Positions 1 to 12,440 of a DNA stretch of 64,000 bases are shown here, in pieces; positions within the stretch are counted from its first letter, which is position 1; the number at the start of each line of letters is the position of its first letter. The notes under the pieces were generated by a model that saw nothing but the letters and a program-made list of their open reading frames with translations, was not told the DNA's origin and searched no databases. Source of the stretch: Magnaporthiopsis rhizophila (taxonomy: Eukaryota; Ascomycota; Sordariomycetes; Magnaporthales; Magnaporthaceae); assembly GCA_003049465.1 (NCBI GenBank), contig PYSS01000010.1, forward strand, positions 434,001 to 498,000, read 5' to 3'. Made by a program: the position numbers and the translations under genes.

Positions 1-1442
1 GACAGAAGCCCCGATGCGAGACCGAGCAACAAGATCGACGTTGGTACTGGACACAATTCCAAGCACCCCGGTAACGATGTCGAGGTTCAGCTCCGACATC
101 AGCTTAAAGAGCGTGTCCATGACGGCAGCCGAGAACAGCTCGATGCTCTCGCGCAGAGCAGCATTGAGCATCGTGTCGCCAGCGTCGCCTGCAGCACCGC
201 GGACCACGTCGAGCTTGTCGAGGTGCAGAACAATCATGGTGAGGATGGACAGACGTTGCTCGTGGTTCAGATGGCGGAAAACACGAGGGATAGCCTTCTT
301 GCCCTTGGGCAACGAGAGGAAGGCGATGAAAGGGTGGACAACGGTGGCTCCGATAGGCTCGTGAACCTTGAGCTCGTTCCAGAGCTGGTTGTTCAGCTGC
401 TCCGCCACATGCGACCAGTGCGCGTGCTGATGAGCAAGTTCCATGTTGCTCACGTCGTCGAGCGGGGGAGGCATCCTGCGGTCATGGTCCTCCATCTTCA
501 TAAGACTGCTGTAAACCTTCTCGACATCGGCAAGGAGCCTCTTACGGTCGACGGTGGCCGACGACGCGCTCCGATGAGAGCTGCCGGGGCGGTGGGCATC
601 CCCATTGTTGTCGTTGCGCTTGATGTTGAGCAGCGGCTTGGGCGTCTTGGCATTGCTGAACGATATCTTGCCCAGGGAGCCCTCGATGACGAGCTGCTTG
701 TTCTTGGGCTTGTTCTTGGCCGCCTCCACAGCACGTTGGACCTGCTGCTCCATCCGCTGGACATGGTTCTCTGGCCCACGGTGCTGGCGCCGGGCTCCAT
801 TCTGCCGACTCCCAGTCTGATACAGGTAAGTCTGTGCAAAGTTGTTCAGCGGCTGGCCAGGATGCTGGCGGTTGCTGCCACGGATCTGGCTGTGGACCTG
901 GTAGTAGAAGTCCTCGGAGAGGTTATCATCGGTTCCTTGATCGATGGGGTTGCCAGTGGCAGCAACCAGCTGCTGGAGCTGGATTCTCGTGATAAAGTTC
1001 TTGTCCTGAGGCGTCATGAGGCCGTTATCCTTGGAGAGCATGAAGATCTTGTGGTTGCGCTTAGCACGGCGTGCCTCCTGCTCCAGATACGCATTCTTCT
1101 CCTCATCATTCAGCTGAGCCAACTGCGAGGGATGCGCGAGGAGGTTCAGTGGGTAGGCGCCTTGTAATCGCTGATGCGCACCATGAGCCGGTTGGGGCCC
1201 AACGTGGCGGTTGGGGTTCTGCAGAATCTGCATGGGCTTCATAGACGCGGGCATCTGTGGGTGTTGCTGGTGGTGGGCCGCAGGAACCTGCTGGGGCACG
1301 TGGTGAGGTTGAGATCCGACAGGCGTCTTGGACTGCGGTCTCTGAAGTATGGAGATCGGAACAGAGTGACCGGGCCCGGGCCCGTGCGACATGTTCGGGT
1401 CCAAAGGGCGGCCATGTTCGGCGGGAGAAGGCATGCGATGGC

Positions 1443-1480
<38 letters not shown>

Positions 1481-2226
1481 TGTTGCTGTTGCTGATGCTG
1501 TTGCTTTTGCTGTTGCTGCTGCTGCTGGACATACAGGAAGTCCATAGACTGCTGAATAGGCGAAACCACGGAATACTGGGGGGCCTGAGTTTGCGCCAGG
1601 TGCTGCTGGGCCGGGACGGTTGAGGGCTCCGGTTTCTTGGACTGTGCCCGCATGGCAGCTTCAACCTCCTCCAGGCTCATCATCTTCCTGCTCGCAGCGG
1701 GCTGGGGCGACGACGCAGTAGCGCCCAGAGTTGGAGTTGTCGCAGCAGAGGGCTGTCGCTTGGGCGCCACGCCCCAGAGCGCAGCATCGGCCTGGAGCTC
1801 AGGGACCGGCTCGGGCTCCCTGTACTTTTCATAGCCCGAACGCACGGGCTGGGAGGCATGCTGCGACCCATGCGTGGGATATTGGTAGTCGGCGATAGGC
1901 GCAGCTGCGCGAGAGGCGGGGTTCTGACGGCTGTAGCGGACAGACTCCTCGTCGATGGCGTGGGCCACCTTGGCCGTCTGCCCGAAGAAGTCGAAGTCCT
2001 TGCCAACCTTGGCGGCGTTCGAATCGCCCCCTCCACCAAAGGTATCGTCATTGAACGCATCGTCCGTCTCGTCCAGCTGATCGCCCAGGCCATCATAAGT
2101 GTCCTCGAACTCGAGTGCATCTCCCTCATCATCTCCATGGTGGAGACCGGCAAAAGGATCGTGGGCTTGAGAGAAGCCGGGGGCGGCCTTGTTGTGGCCG
2201 GACGTATCGAAGCCGAAGAATGACAT
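1..2226 (-). CDS. pat1: PAT1-family mRNA decapping activator (3' end outside window)
   Basis: Partial gene, read right to left from an ATG at 2226 (MSFFGFDTS) and open to the window edge: 742 codons without a visible intron. The acidic N-terminus with a DTYDGLGDQLDETDDAF motif (residues about 38-55) is the hallmark of fungal Pat1, the scaffold that links the Lsm1-7 ring, Dhh1 and Dcp2 in cytoplasmic P-bodies and promotes decapping of deadenylated mRNA. A glutamine-rich stretch follows (residues about 234-261), then a conserved linker with PASMKPMQILQNPNRHV near residues 325-345, and the start of the alpha-helical C-terminal domain (residues about 570-742) that binds Lsm and Dcp proteins. The N-terminal part matches known Pat1 proteins by motif memory; the C-terminus lies beyond base 1. 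The opposite strand is also open here, but only as a shadow of this gene. Confidence 0.93.
1444..1527 (-). repeat. CAG/CAA tract encoding polyglutamine in PAT1
   Basis: An uninterrupted CTG run on the plus strand, then mixed CTG/TTG, reads on the minus strand as about 26 Gln with one His and one Lys. It begins as pure CAG repeats and ends as CAA/CAG mixtures, so the pure part is the likely length-variable microsatellite. Confidence 0.9.
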
Positions 2227-4771
2227 CTTGGCGGATGGCGAGGCAAGGACGGGGAAAGAGAGAAACTGTGATGGGTGAAGAAGGGGTCAGTAGTAGATCA
2301 AAAGAGGAGGGTATGCCCGTCCACGCAAGTGAGGATGGCGCAAGGGAAGGCGCATCACGGCGAAAAAAAAGACGCATCGATCAAAGCCGCGACAGAGCTA
2401 TGACCTTCGATAGGTTGGCAAGGAGGACCGGTGATACACTACCGCCCACTCAGAAGGAACGCCATCGGAAGGTGCAGTGTGCCTGCTGTTCGGGGTTTGG
2501 AAAAGCGGAGAGGGAAGGTAAGGCAGATGTCATGGACAGGCGGGCGTGAACGAGTCCGGCTCTGTGGTCCGCCGTCCGATGGAGCCCAGCACGATGGGGA
2601 AGAGCTGAAGAGCATGAGAAAAAGTGCTCACAATTATGCTGAAACCAATATTATCTTCCAAACAGCTCTAAAATTCACCATGATGTTAATGCAGCAGAGG
2701 GATGAGGTGGCGGTTCGAGGCCGGGGAACGCCGCGCAGTCGACGGCGGAGCAGCAGCTGAAGGACGAACAGCCGGTAAGAAGCAGAAAGACAGCGCGAAG
2801 GGAGGAAAGGAAAGGCTCGGGCAAGCCCAAAGGACGGACTCGGGCCCGTTGGTGAGAACACCGGCAGCGAAGATGTGCGGGTGCGTTGTCTGACCAGAGT
2901 CGGGGCGTTGGTGAGGATCGAGAAGGCCCAACTTCAAAAATGCGGCGGGAAAGTGATGGTGGGGAAATGTGTGGTGCGGCCGAGCGCAAAAGGCCATCGG
3001 GCTGGGTGAGGTCATGCGTTTAGTCACATGGGCGGCCCGCTACGAAACTACGTCCGCCAAGCTGCTGTTATCGATAAAGCTGACGGTGCCCGGCCGGGCG
3101 CCCGGTGCCGCCCGCGGAAGCCGACAAGAATTTGTCTTTTCTGCGGCGTTGGGCTGGCCCCAACTTACACACAAGGCAGAAGGCAAAGGCAGAAGGCAAA
3201 GGCAGAAGGCACGGGCGAAGGACAGAAGAGGGCGACGCGGCGGCTGCCTGCTGCTGGACCTTCCTTGTTGATGCAAATGAAGTGATGCAGAGCGCTTCAT
3301 TTGTTCAGGTGCCATACAGGACAGGACACCTGCTGCCCAAGCATAATGAATTAAAGTGGCCGAGACAGGACCACAGTGGCCAACAAACTCACAGCACCCG
3401 GCGGCAAAGACAATGTGTGGCTTCCCCCACACAATGTAGTTCCGACATGCGGGTCTTAGGTTCACCGTAATCGTTGCTTTCGATATTCCATCCTGGCGCT
3501 CCGCAGGGGGAAGGCGGGCGGTAAGTGGGCCTCGGGTGAACAGACTCCATTAAAAGATCGCCTGAAAACTGAACAGCCAGGCACAATGCGAAAAGACGAC
3601 GCGCTGGAGGGGCGGCACGAACAAAAGGGGTTAGATATTTCAGCCGGGATAGCTAACACATACTAGCGGCAGCTAGCACGCCTCTCCTCTGGACGGCGGC
3701 GGATTTGAAGTCAAGTCAGCTCGCTATATGTACCACGTCCAAGAAACAGCTGGGAGGGCTACAGCGCCATTCGCGTTCACAAACGCGTAACTCACTGGAC
3801 GCTGGGAGAACCGTCTGCCGTATGCGTATACGAAGCCTTCATTTTACTGCGAACTCAGTTCGTTGCGGAGGAGCTCGGGTTGCCGCTGAGTCTGTGAGAC
3901 CCCATTCCGTACCTGAGCTTTCTCGGAGAGTGATGCATCACTGAAAATGTTTTCACTTGTGGCGGTAGGCACTGTTGAGGTCTATGTCACCACCATCGGA
4001 TCTGCCACCTTTGTAAAAAGACTGTTGCTAGATAAGGTACCTCAGTTCGGAATGGACAACCTCTCGATGTCGATTTGATAATGGATCCCACGCCATCTGC
4101 TGTGGACGACAGGGACAAAACACCCATTCATGCAGGCAGGAGGCAAGTGTGACGCTGACAACCCGCCTGTATCAGTCGGAGCCGATGACACCTGGTTGGG
4201 GTCTTCCTTCCCCAAAGCCCCTTTCTTGGATCGCCTCTGGGACGTGGCCGTTCTATGGGCCAGAATTTTTTGTCTCCTGCTGTTCGAACCCATCAATGCT
4301 GCCATCATCGTTCATTCACCCCAGCCTACCTACTTGTTTGACGTCTTGTTTTTTGTTTTCTTGTTTTCTTGGCGGATTCATCATTCTCCCTTCCTACTCG
4401 CGAAACCCAACTTCTTGCCACCTCATCACCACACACACAAATTTTGGTCGGCAATTACCATCCATTAGCCTTCCCCGCCACGACATTCTCGCCTGTGGCT
4501 TGGGTGGTACTGTGTGCTCCCCGACGCGAGCTACTCGCCTGGTTCCCTTCCCCCCTGCGCCGTCGTCAGCCGGCACCCTACACCCCCTTTTTTTTCTTGG
4601 TTGCCCGTCTTGGTTGTCTTGATCTGCCAAGCGCTCTTGTCCTTTTTTCCTAGCTGAACAGGAGAACAAACCACCGGCGATCTGTCCGCCGTCCGACCCA
4701 TCGCCCCAACTCCTCTTTCCCATCTCCCAATCTTTGCACCCCATCGCCGGAAACGCCTGCGAGTATTCACG
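2227..4771. other. Intergenic region between divergent PAT1 and mannosyltransferase genes
   Basis: About 2.5 kb that should hold both promoters. I see no frame resembling a known protein and no tRNA. The last 500 bases before 4772 are pyrimidine-rich (C/T tracts, TTTTTTCTTGG), as is common in fungal core promoters and 5' leaders. A short 13-bp tandem repeat lies near 3175-3213. Confidence 0.6.
3174..3213. repeat. Short tandem repeat, unit GGCAGAAGGCAAA
   Basis: About three head-to-tail copies of a 13-bp purine-rich unit in the intergenic region, the last one imperfect. No function is evident. Confidence 0.8.
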
Positions 4772-6390
4772 ATGGCGGCTGGTAGCGCTCGCTACGTGCG
4801 ATACATTCTTTTTTCTTGTTTTGTACGTTTTGAACCCGCTCTGCGCCGCGCTGCATGCATCCTTTGGCTGCCACTGCCTCGAAGCGCTGCCCAAAGAAAG
4901 GATTGGGAGCATTTGATCTCGTGTGTCCTGCTGACCGTCCGTCCGAACAGGTTCTCGCCATTTTCTACTTCGTCTCACATTCTTCGTACAATGGCGCCGT
5001 ACTAAGACCCGATGGCTACGCCAGCGGCGGCCGGAGCGGGCTGAACAACGACAAGGCCTCACAGCCCAACACGCCTGCGAACGACCCCGCCAAGCCCAAG
5101 CAAGACACCCTGACCAAGGCCCCGGCGGCCAATAAGGCTGATTCGCCCGCCCCGAAGACGTCGTCGAAGCCGCTGACCCCGGCCAAGGATGGCGGCGCCG
5201 AGCACCCGATGGCCATGATGCCGGGCCAGCCCGAGTGGGAGGACCTCGTCAGCATCGCGCCCGGCCCCCGCATGAACGCGACCTTTGTGACGCTCGCCCG
5301 CAACTCGGACGTCTGGGAGATTGCCGACTCGATCCGCCAGGTCGAGGACCGATTCAACAAGCGCTACAACTACGACTGGGTCTTCCTCAACGACCAGCCC
5401 TTTGACGACACGTTCAAGACGGTCACGACGTCGCTCTGCTCGGGCAAGACGCACTACGGCCTCATCCCCAAGGAGCACTGGTCCTTCCCCGAGTGGATCG
5501 ACAAGGACAAGGCGGCAAAGGTGCGCGAGGACATGAAGCAGCGCAAGATCATCTACGGCGACTCGGTCAGCTACCGCCACATGTGCCGCTTCGAGTCGGG
5601 CTTCTTCTTCCGCCAGGAGTTGATGCTCAACTACGAATACTACTGGCGTGTGGAGCCGAGCATCAAGCTCTACTGCGACATCCACTACGACCCTTTCCGC
5701 TTCATGCACGAGAACAAGAAGAAGTACAGCTTCGTGCTGAGTCTGTACGAGTACATCGAGACCATCCCCACTCTCTGGGAGACGACCAAGAAGTTCATGA
5801 AGGCCCACCCGGAGCACATTGCCGAGGGCAACACCATGGGATTCCTCAGTGACGACGGCGGCGAGACCTACAACAAGTGCCATTTCGTACGTCCTTTTTT
5901 TCCTCTCAGCCTGCCGCCCTCCCCTCTACCGTTTATTGTATGCTGACCCTAAAAAAAAATCAGTGGTCCAACTTCGAGATTGGCAACCTGAACTGGCTTC
6001 GGTCCAAGCCGTATATCGACTACTTCGAGACCCTTGACAAGGAGGGAGGTTTCTTCTACGAGCGCTGGGGTGACGCCCCCGTCCACTCCATCGCCGCTGG
6101 CTTGATGCTCAAGAAGGAGGAGATCCACTTCTTCAACGACATCGCCTACTGGCACGTGCCCTTCACCCACTGCCCGACGGGCGAGAAGGTCCGCACCCAG
6201 CTCAAGTGCTCTTGCAACCCCAAGGAGAACTTTGACTGGAAGGGCTACTCCTGTAAGTTTTTATTCGGGTTTCGAGCGTTGCTGTTTGCCGTTTTCATCA
6301 TACTAATCATTCTCATCGCCAGGCACATCGCGGTATTTCGATGTCACGGGCCAGAAGAAGCCCGAGGGCTGGGAGAACCAGACGGACTAA
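4772..6390 (+). CDS. GT15 alpha-1,2-mannosyltransferase (KRE2/MNT1/KTR family)
   Basis: Exons 4772-4822, 4951-5886, 5964-6252 and 6323-6390 give 447 residues. Introns begin GTACGT, GTACGT and GTAAGT and end CAG with CTGAC/CTAAT branch sequences. The protein is a type II Golgi membrane enzyme that transfers mannose from GDP-mannose to O- and N-linked glycans of secreted and wall proteins. The 17-residue first exon (MAAGSARYVRYILFSCF) joins VLAIFYFVS to form the signal anchor, followed by a Pro/Ala/Lys-rich stem to about residue 105. The catalytic domain shows YNYDWVFLNDQPFDDTFK, a CRFESGFFF block and YYWRVEP (near 246-252), all diagnostic for GT15; it ends with a Cys-containing tail. The start was chosen because only splicing the first exon restores a complete signal anchor. 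Which of the several fungal paralogues this is cannot be decided here. Confidence 0.93.
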
Positions 6391-7046
6391 TGTGGCAGTA
6401 AGCCAGGGTGGCGCGCGCGTCTGGGAAGAGCGCGCGATGCAATTGAAAATTGAGACGATAGATTCCAGTTGTAATTTCTTTATGCCTATTTTCTATCCTC
6501 ATTCCTTACCACAAACCGCCTCCATTCCTACTACGACCGAGATATCCGGTGTTTCGAACTTTGCGATGTTTCCATGGGTGGTCAGGTGAGAAAGGCCAGG
6601 GGGTTTGGGGGTTTTTCTGTTGCACAATACTTCCACGAAGGCAAACAGGACAGGGCAGGGCTTTAGCGGAAACGGGGAATGAATAAGTGAGAGGGGAGGC
6701 GTCGGGAAGGGTCCAGATACAAACCAAAACAAAGAAACTAAAGGAACTAAGGGGGGAAGGAGGCTTGTGTGCGCTGGGTTTAAATCCTTATGTAAATAAG
6801 TATTGATTTCTCTGCGGGCAGGGCGGGAGCGTCTCCCAGGTCAAGCCTCCTTGATGGCGAGGACTCACGAGCGATAGGTAGGGTTAACTAGGACCTTAAA
6901 CTGGACTCATGGCTTTGCCTGGAGGTCATTGTGATGTGTGATATCTCGTCATTGTTCAATTCAAAATTCTAACGGTTTGAAATATCGGCTGGGCTATAGT
7001 ACAGTCAAGAGACCGGACGAGACTTCCAAGGGTAGCTGTTCTGGCC
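6391..7046. other. Convergent 3' intergenic region
   Basis: Holds the 3' ends of the mannosyltransferase and of the uS12m gene, which converge. No open frame or RNA gene is supported. Confidence 0.6.
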
Positions 7047-7806
7047 TTAGCCCACCGAGGCCTTCTTGGGCTTCTTGGTGCCGTATTTACTCCTGCTGGT
7101 TACGCGGTTGCTGACGCCGCCCTGGTGAGAAAAAACGTTAGCAACAAGACGATGTGGCCAAGTCGGAAGTGGGAAGGCTCCCGCAGGCATATCTGCGCTC
7201 CTTGTTTCCTCCATCTCTACCCCGAAAACTCACCAAGTCCATGGCCCCCCGGACGCAGTGGTACCTGACACCGGGGCAGTCCTGCTTCCTGCCGCCGCGG
7301 ATGAGCACGACCGAGTGCTGCTGGATGTTGTGGCCCTCGCCGGGGATGTAGGCCGTCACGTGCTGGCCGTTGGACAGCCGGATACGGGCCGTCTTGCGCT
7401 CGCCCGAGTTGGGCTTCTTGGGCCGGACGACGCCGACCTTGAGGCACACGCCCTTCATGGCGGGGGCGCGCATGTTGGTCAGGGCGGGGGAGGTGGCGCC
7501 GCGCGCCTTTTGCTTTTTGCGGCATCCCTTTTTTTTTTTTTTTTGCGGGTGTGTGTTTAGAGAAGGTCAGCCAGAGTGGTCTGATGGGCGCGGTATCGGC
7601 AGGGAAAAAGCGAAGCCGGGCACAGGGGGCTTTACCCTGAGGACCTGCATCAGCGTCGCGGGGCGCGGTGCGGTCGTGGCAAAGGTTCGTCGTCTTGGGG
7701 TTGCGGCGGGCTGGGCGGCGGGTTTGAACGGGATCGTCGCGCGGAGGGCGGGTTTCGGAAGCGCTGGCCGGCGCAGGGCCGGACCAAGGAGGTGTCGTAA
7801 CAGCAT
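7047..7806 (-). CDS. Mitochondrial small-subunit ribosomal protein uS12m
   Basis: Three exons on the minus strand, 7806-7636, 7527-7234 and 7121-7047, encode 179 residues. The first exon is an Arg/Ala-rich mitochondrial presequence running into TLMQVLR; exon 2 carries the S12 core with RPKKPNSGERKTARIRLSNG and AYIPGEGHNIQQHSVVLIRGG, and exon 3 ends in SRSKYGTKKPKK. uS12m sits at the decoding centre of the mitochondrial 37S subunit and helps proofread codon-anticodon pairing; the PNS and PGEGHN loops are the decoding residues and are intact. Both introns are phase 0. The first 3' splice site is odd: it follows a run of 16 A rather than a pyrimidine tract. Homology across the junction (LRGCRKKQKAR) supports it. 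Yeast homologue: MRPS12. Confidence 0.93.
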
Positions 7807-8402
7807 GGCGGGCGACTTGGCTTCTGCTGCCGGCGCAGATGGAGACGGCGTCGTTTCGCAGGTTCGGGATGGCTTCAATTTGCTACTGCTGCTGCTGCTG
7901 CCAATTCCCTGCCCCAAAAGCTCTGCACGAGCTGATTGGTGGGGAAGGGTGTTGTGGGTCTATTCCTTATTCCCGTCCAATTGCTTTCTCCACCGCCCGC
8001 ATTGGATCACATGCCCCAGCTCAGCCAAGCGGGACCCGGGGGTGGGCTTCTGATTGGCCCAATGGCTGCGAGGATGGGGCCTGGCCTCGACGCTGGAAAT
8101 GTGTACGCCAAGACCGAGCATTGCTGACCCCTCTACGCCGGCTGGCTAGCCTCGGCTTCTGGCGGCCGTGTGGACGGACCGGACACCATCGGCGCCTGGT
8201 TGGACTATCCCTTAATTTTCTCTGTCTAGCTCGAGCTCCTTTTCTTTCTCTTGTTTTTTTTATGTTATTTAGCAGTTGCTGGACACGATTGCATCCACCA
8301 TTGCTGTTACTTGTGGTGACAGTGAACAACAGGCGAGATCACAAACCAGGTGCCTAGCTATTCCTTGACTAAAATCTCAGCTTCCCTGTGACCGAGTCGA
8401 CC
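7807..8402. other. Divergent promoter region of uS12m and acyl-CoA dehydrogenase
   Basis: About 600 bp between two nuclear genes for mitochondrial proteins transcribed away from each other. A CTG-repeat patch lies near 7884-7902. CCAAT-like ATTGG motifs occur (for example near 7935, 8004 and 8053), which could bind the HAP/CBC complex; that is inference. Confidence 0.45.
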
Positions 8403-9877
8403 ATGTCTTCCATCGCCCGGCTGGCTCGCCCAGCCCTCCGAAGGGGTCATGGAGTTGTGTCGGCGAGAACAGCCGCCTCGGCACGGCGATGCATGCCTTC
8501 AAGGACAACTGCTCCTACCATCCAATAGTAAGCACCGTCGATCCTCGAGCTCTTCCAATGGCACTCGACTAACACGCTCGCGGCCCCCAGCGCCTCCCGC
8601 GCCTTCTCCACCACCCCGTCCCGGCCCTCCGACCTCGCCGAGCTGACGCCCACCCCTATAACACACCTGTCCGAGGTGGAGTCGGCGATGCGTGATGCGG
8701 TGAAAAAGTTCGCCAACGAGGAGATCGGGCCCAAGGTCCGCGAGATGGACGAGGCCGAGGCCATGGACCCGGCCTTGGTGGAGCAGCTGTTCGAGCAGGG
8801 GCTGATGGGGATCGAGATCCCCGAGGAGTACGGCGGCGCCGGCATGAACTTCACGTCGGCCATCATCGGCATCGAGGAGCTCGCGCGCGTCGACCCGTCG
8901 GTCAGCGTGCTGGTGGACGTGCACAACACGCTCGTCAACACGGCCGTCCTGCGCTGGGGCTCGACCGACATCAAGAAGCGGTTCCTGCCGCGCCTGGCCA
9001 CCAACACGGTCGGGTCCTTCTGCCTGAGCGAGCCCGGCAGCGGCTCAGACGCGTTCGCGCTGGCCACGCGGGCGACCGAGACGGCCGACGGGTTCAAAAT
9101 CAACGGGTCCAAGATGTGGATCACCAACTCGGTCGAGGCCGACTTCTTCATCGTGTTTGCGAACCTGGACCCGTCAAAGGGCTACCGCGGCATCTCGGCC
9201 TTCGTAATCGAGAAGGGCACCAAGGGATTCTCCATCGCCAAGAAGGAGAAGAAGCTGGGCATCAAGGCCAGCAGCACGTGTGTGCTCAACTTTGACGACG
9301 TCGAGATCCCCAAGGAGAACCTGTTGGGCGAAAAGGGGCAGGGTTACAAGTACGCCATCGGTATCCTCAACGAGGGCAGGATAGGCATCGCGGCGCAGAT
9401 GACGGGCCTGGCGCTGGGCGCGTTCGAGAACGCGGCGTCGTACTGCTTCAACCACCGCGAGCAGTTCGGCCGGCTCATCGGCGAGTTCCAGGGCATGCAG
9501 CACCAGATAGCGCAGGCGTACGTCGATATCTCGGCCGCCCGCGCGCTTGTGTACAACGCGGCGCGCCGCAAGGAGGCTGGCGAGGACTTTGTGCGCGACG
9601 CCGCCATGGCCAAGCTGTACGCGTCCCAGGTGGCCGGCCGCGTCAGCGGGCTGGCCGTCGAGTGGATGGGCGGAGTGGGCTTCGTGCGCGAGGGGCCGGC
9701 CGAGAAGTTTTTCCGGGACAGCAAGATTGGTGCCATTTACGAGGGCACTAGCAACATTCAGTGAGTTTGCCATTTTTCATCACTTTGGGCGATCGTTCTT
9801 TGGTTGGCTTTACTAACACGCCGTGAAATAGGCTCAACACCATCGCGAAGAGTTTGCAGAAGGAGTACACGTCTTGA
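8403..9877 (+). CDS. Short/branched-chain acyl-CoA dehydrogenase, mitochondrial (ACADSB-like)
   Basis: Exons 8403-8527, 8591-9760 and 9832-9877 encode 446 residues. The enzyme is an FAD-dependent dehydrogenase that makes the trans-2,3-enoyl-CoA from short or 2-methyl-branched acyl-CoA, as in isoleucine breakdown, passing electrons to ETF. The first 40 residues are Arg/Ala/Ser-rich without acids, as in matrix presequences. The ACAD N-terminal, middle and C-terminal domains follow in order: SFCLSEPGSGSD and MWITNS (FAD/substrate contacts), LNEGRIGIAAQM, REQFGRLIGEFQG, and EWMGGVG. The catalytic base is expected at Glu426 in IYEGTSN. The last intron splits the codon after SNI and the final exon supplies QLNTIAKSLQKEY. 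Best match by memory is the SBCAD branch rather than isovaleryl- or medium-chain enzymes; exact substrate is not proven. Confidence 0.93.
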
Positions 9878-12440
9878 TGTGTATCTGTGATGTAACTTTG
9901 ACGATGCAACGTGGAGGTCAGGGACGTCAATGCAATGATAGGGCATCAACACGACGCAGTGGTGTTTTGGGTAGCCATCCTGGTATTTGATAGCCAAATA
10001 GAATTCCATGACCCTTTAGGAGAGATTTGTAATGAATCTAATCAAAATTCGTCACGAATACCCGTACATACCTACATGTGCCGTATTCCAGTCCTTGGCG
10101 GGATCTGTAAGCGTCACGCAGTTCAGATGGCTGACCTCTTACGACGAACACGTTCAACACACTTGCGGCTGACAGTTGGCTTCCGCGGGTATCTCTGAGG
10201 GGGTCCACAACGTCAATCCCCAGGTAAACATGTTTTCCAAAGGTCGTGTGATGCCAGACGTCCAAGCCTTCGCCCTGGAAACATTCCCACGCACACGGGC
10301 GTCACGCCGTGCTACGTACATACGGGAGGCATGCACCGTAATAGTTACCGACTGTCCATCCGCCCAACCCGCTCGCCATCCTCTCAATGGCTTGCAGGGA
10401 ACAAGGAAACTATACCTAGGTAGGTAGGATTGGCAATCTCAACTGCAAAGTTTTAACCAATAGCGGAGGCAGCAGTCGGGTCTTGGGGGGTTGTGAACAC
10501 CAGGGGTCAGGATCTATGATGAGGTGACGGGATTCCAGCATCCGAATAGGCTTGGGGGCCACCTGACCTGATCGGGCCGGAGGGACATTGTAGGGCTGAA
10601 GTAGCGGGACGCCCGATGCGAGGCACGATGCGTGATCGGTCTAGAGACTGCGCGTTTGGTTGGTCTTCCCATCTTTTGAGCTACCACGGCTGAGTCGCCA
10701 GAGTGTGGCGGAGGATGTATGGGGGGACGGGGCCACTAAAAGAGCCGAGAATAAAGCATCAGGAAAGAAATCTGTCATGTTGTTGATCATCGGCCACCGC
10801 CGGCACCAGGCAGCACGGGTGGATCTTGAGGCAAGGGAGCGATGTGCACGTAGGAAAGTGGTTGCTGGAACATGGTATTACCTACGGGTACAGACACCGA
10901 AAAAAAACAGCGGTAAAATTGAGAGGCATCAAGGTTTGGCGTTCAAGGCGGCGCAGCTGCCCGACGTTTTGTGCCGTTCGTTGTTCTATGGACGCACGGT
11001 TGTGACGGCATCGCCCATTTGGTTTGCATTGTGGCTCGGGTGGGATCGAACGTCTCATGGCTGGTGGCTGAGGCCTCCTGGTACGCTTTGCATCTAGGAC
11101 TTGTAGAGGGGCGGTGGGGGAAAGGTCCTACCGGAAACGGGCGCAGGGGAGCTCTGGAGCTTCAAGCTGCCCGCCCCAACTGGCATCCCGCCCGCTGTGT
11201 ACCGAGCATGTATACCGCCCCAAAAAGCTGCGGTGCGGGCAGGTGCATGGATGGTGCTCAGCGCAGACAAACCGTGCTATGGAGGACAGCCGGCGGCGGT
11301 GGGCATGTGTGCGTGCCGAGCGTTTGGCGCACAAAGAATGGGCGCAAAGGCGGGCTGGGCTGGGCTGTAGATATCGGCTGGGGGGTCTCCCTTGCCACCC
11401 ACCCATCCATCCATTATCTTATTTTGCGTCCTGTCGTCGGAGATACGGGATTGAAAACACGAGCTATTCCGACATGTAATATTTCTCGCCTGCCTGCCGC
11501 TGCCCGAGATCCATCGTCTCATTTGCCTGCCCGTCCTTGGTTTTGAGGCCTACGACCGGAACCAGAGACTGATCTGACTGGCGACCCTGCCACCAAACCA
11601 ACCCGACCCCATAATAGGACCGTTCGGCCGGTCGCCTTGGACCGACCAGAAAAAAAAAAAAAGAAACCTGGAATCTCGCTCCAGCCGCCTCTTCCCTCAG
11701 TTTCCCAACAGCATTCCCCGGCCGGGCCTGACATTGCTTCCGTAACTGCTACCGCCATCTCTCGCTGGAGCAGCAGCGGCAGCACTGCTGTTTGAAGGTA
11801 CTGCATCGCGCGTCGGGCGGGGGAGCTCTGCCTGCTAAGAGCGTGTACGTGCTTCGGGAAGTCAAAGATCGACCGACCAGCTACGACGGCACCATTCGAA
11901 ACACGACAACCCCGCCAATCTTGTCGCTGACGACATCGCCCTGTCAGTCCTAACTGCTGTGCCGACTCTGGAGCCCTTGTCCTCTGGCTCCAACCTGGGA
12001 TCGGCACGAGGCGCGCCTTTTTCTCCCGCCAGACGGCCTGCCAACAATTCTGCCAAACGGCCTTGTCGGTGGCCCAGAAAAAACCCAAACAGAACCGAGA
12101 CAAAGACGTAGAATCAAATCCGGCATTTACTAGAGAAGAGCGCCATTGCAAAACCGGCTCAAGCGACCGTTTGGCGTCTGGTGGCTTCCACCATCTGAGT
12201 CACTACCAACCGATTGGGCTGGGCGGGCCTTGAGCAACGGCTGGAGACCTGACGGTGCTAGGATCGAAGCTCGTGCCGTTCTCGCCAACGACCCCGCCAA
12301 TCTTGATCACCGCCACTCTGCGCCATACCACCCTCCCGCCGTCGCAACAACGACAACAGCTCCCTCCCACCACACTCTAATCCGACTCGTACTGTTCGCC
12401 CGTGCCGCCTCGGCCGGGGCGGACTCACCAGCTAGCAACC
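9878..12440. other. Long intergenic region / probable promoter and 5' leader of the PKC gene
   Basis: About 2.5 kb upstream of the kinase. I find only short unconvincing frames on either strand. From about 11.5 kb the sequence becomes CA/CT-rich with many TCGCC/CCACC runs up to the ATG, as expected of a long transcribed leader of a regulatory gene; several upstream ATGs occur. Nothing else recognised. Confidence 0.5.

Noticed and set aside
223..1167. Long plus-strand open frame opposite PAT1
   Set aside because: Complement of PAT1 codons; composition is of an antisense shadow and no family motif is present.
5059..5883. 274-codon minus-strand frame in the mannosyltransferase
   Set aside because: Leu/Val/Arg-rich mirror of a GC-rich coding exon; the plus-strand protein is unmistakable.
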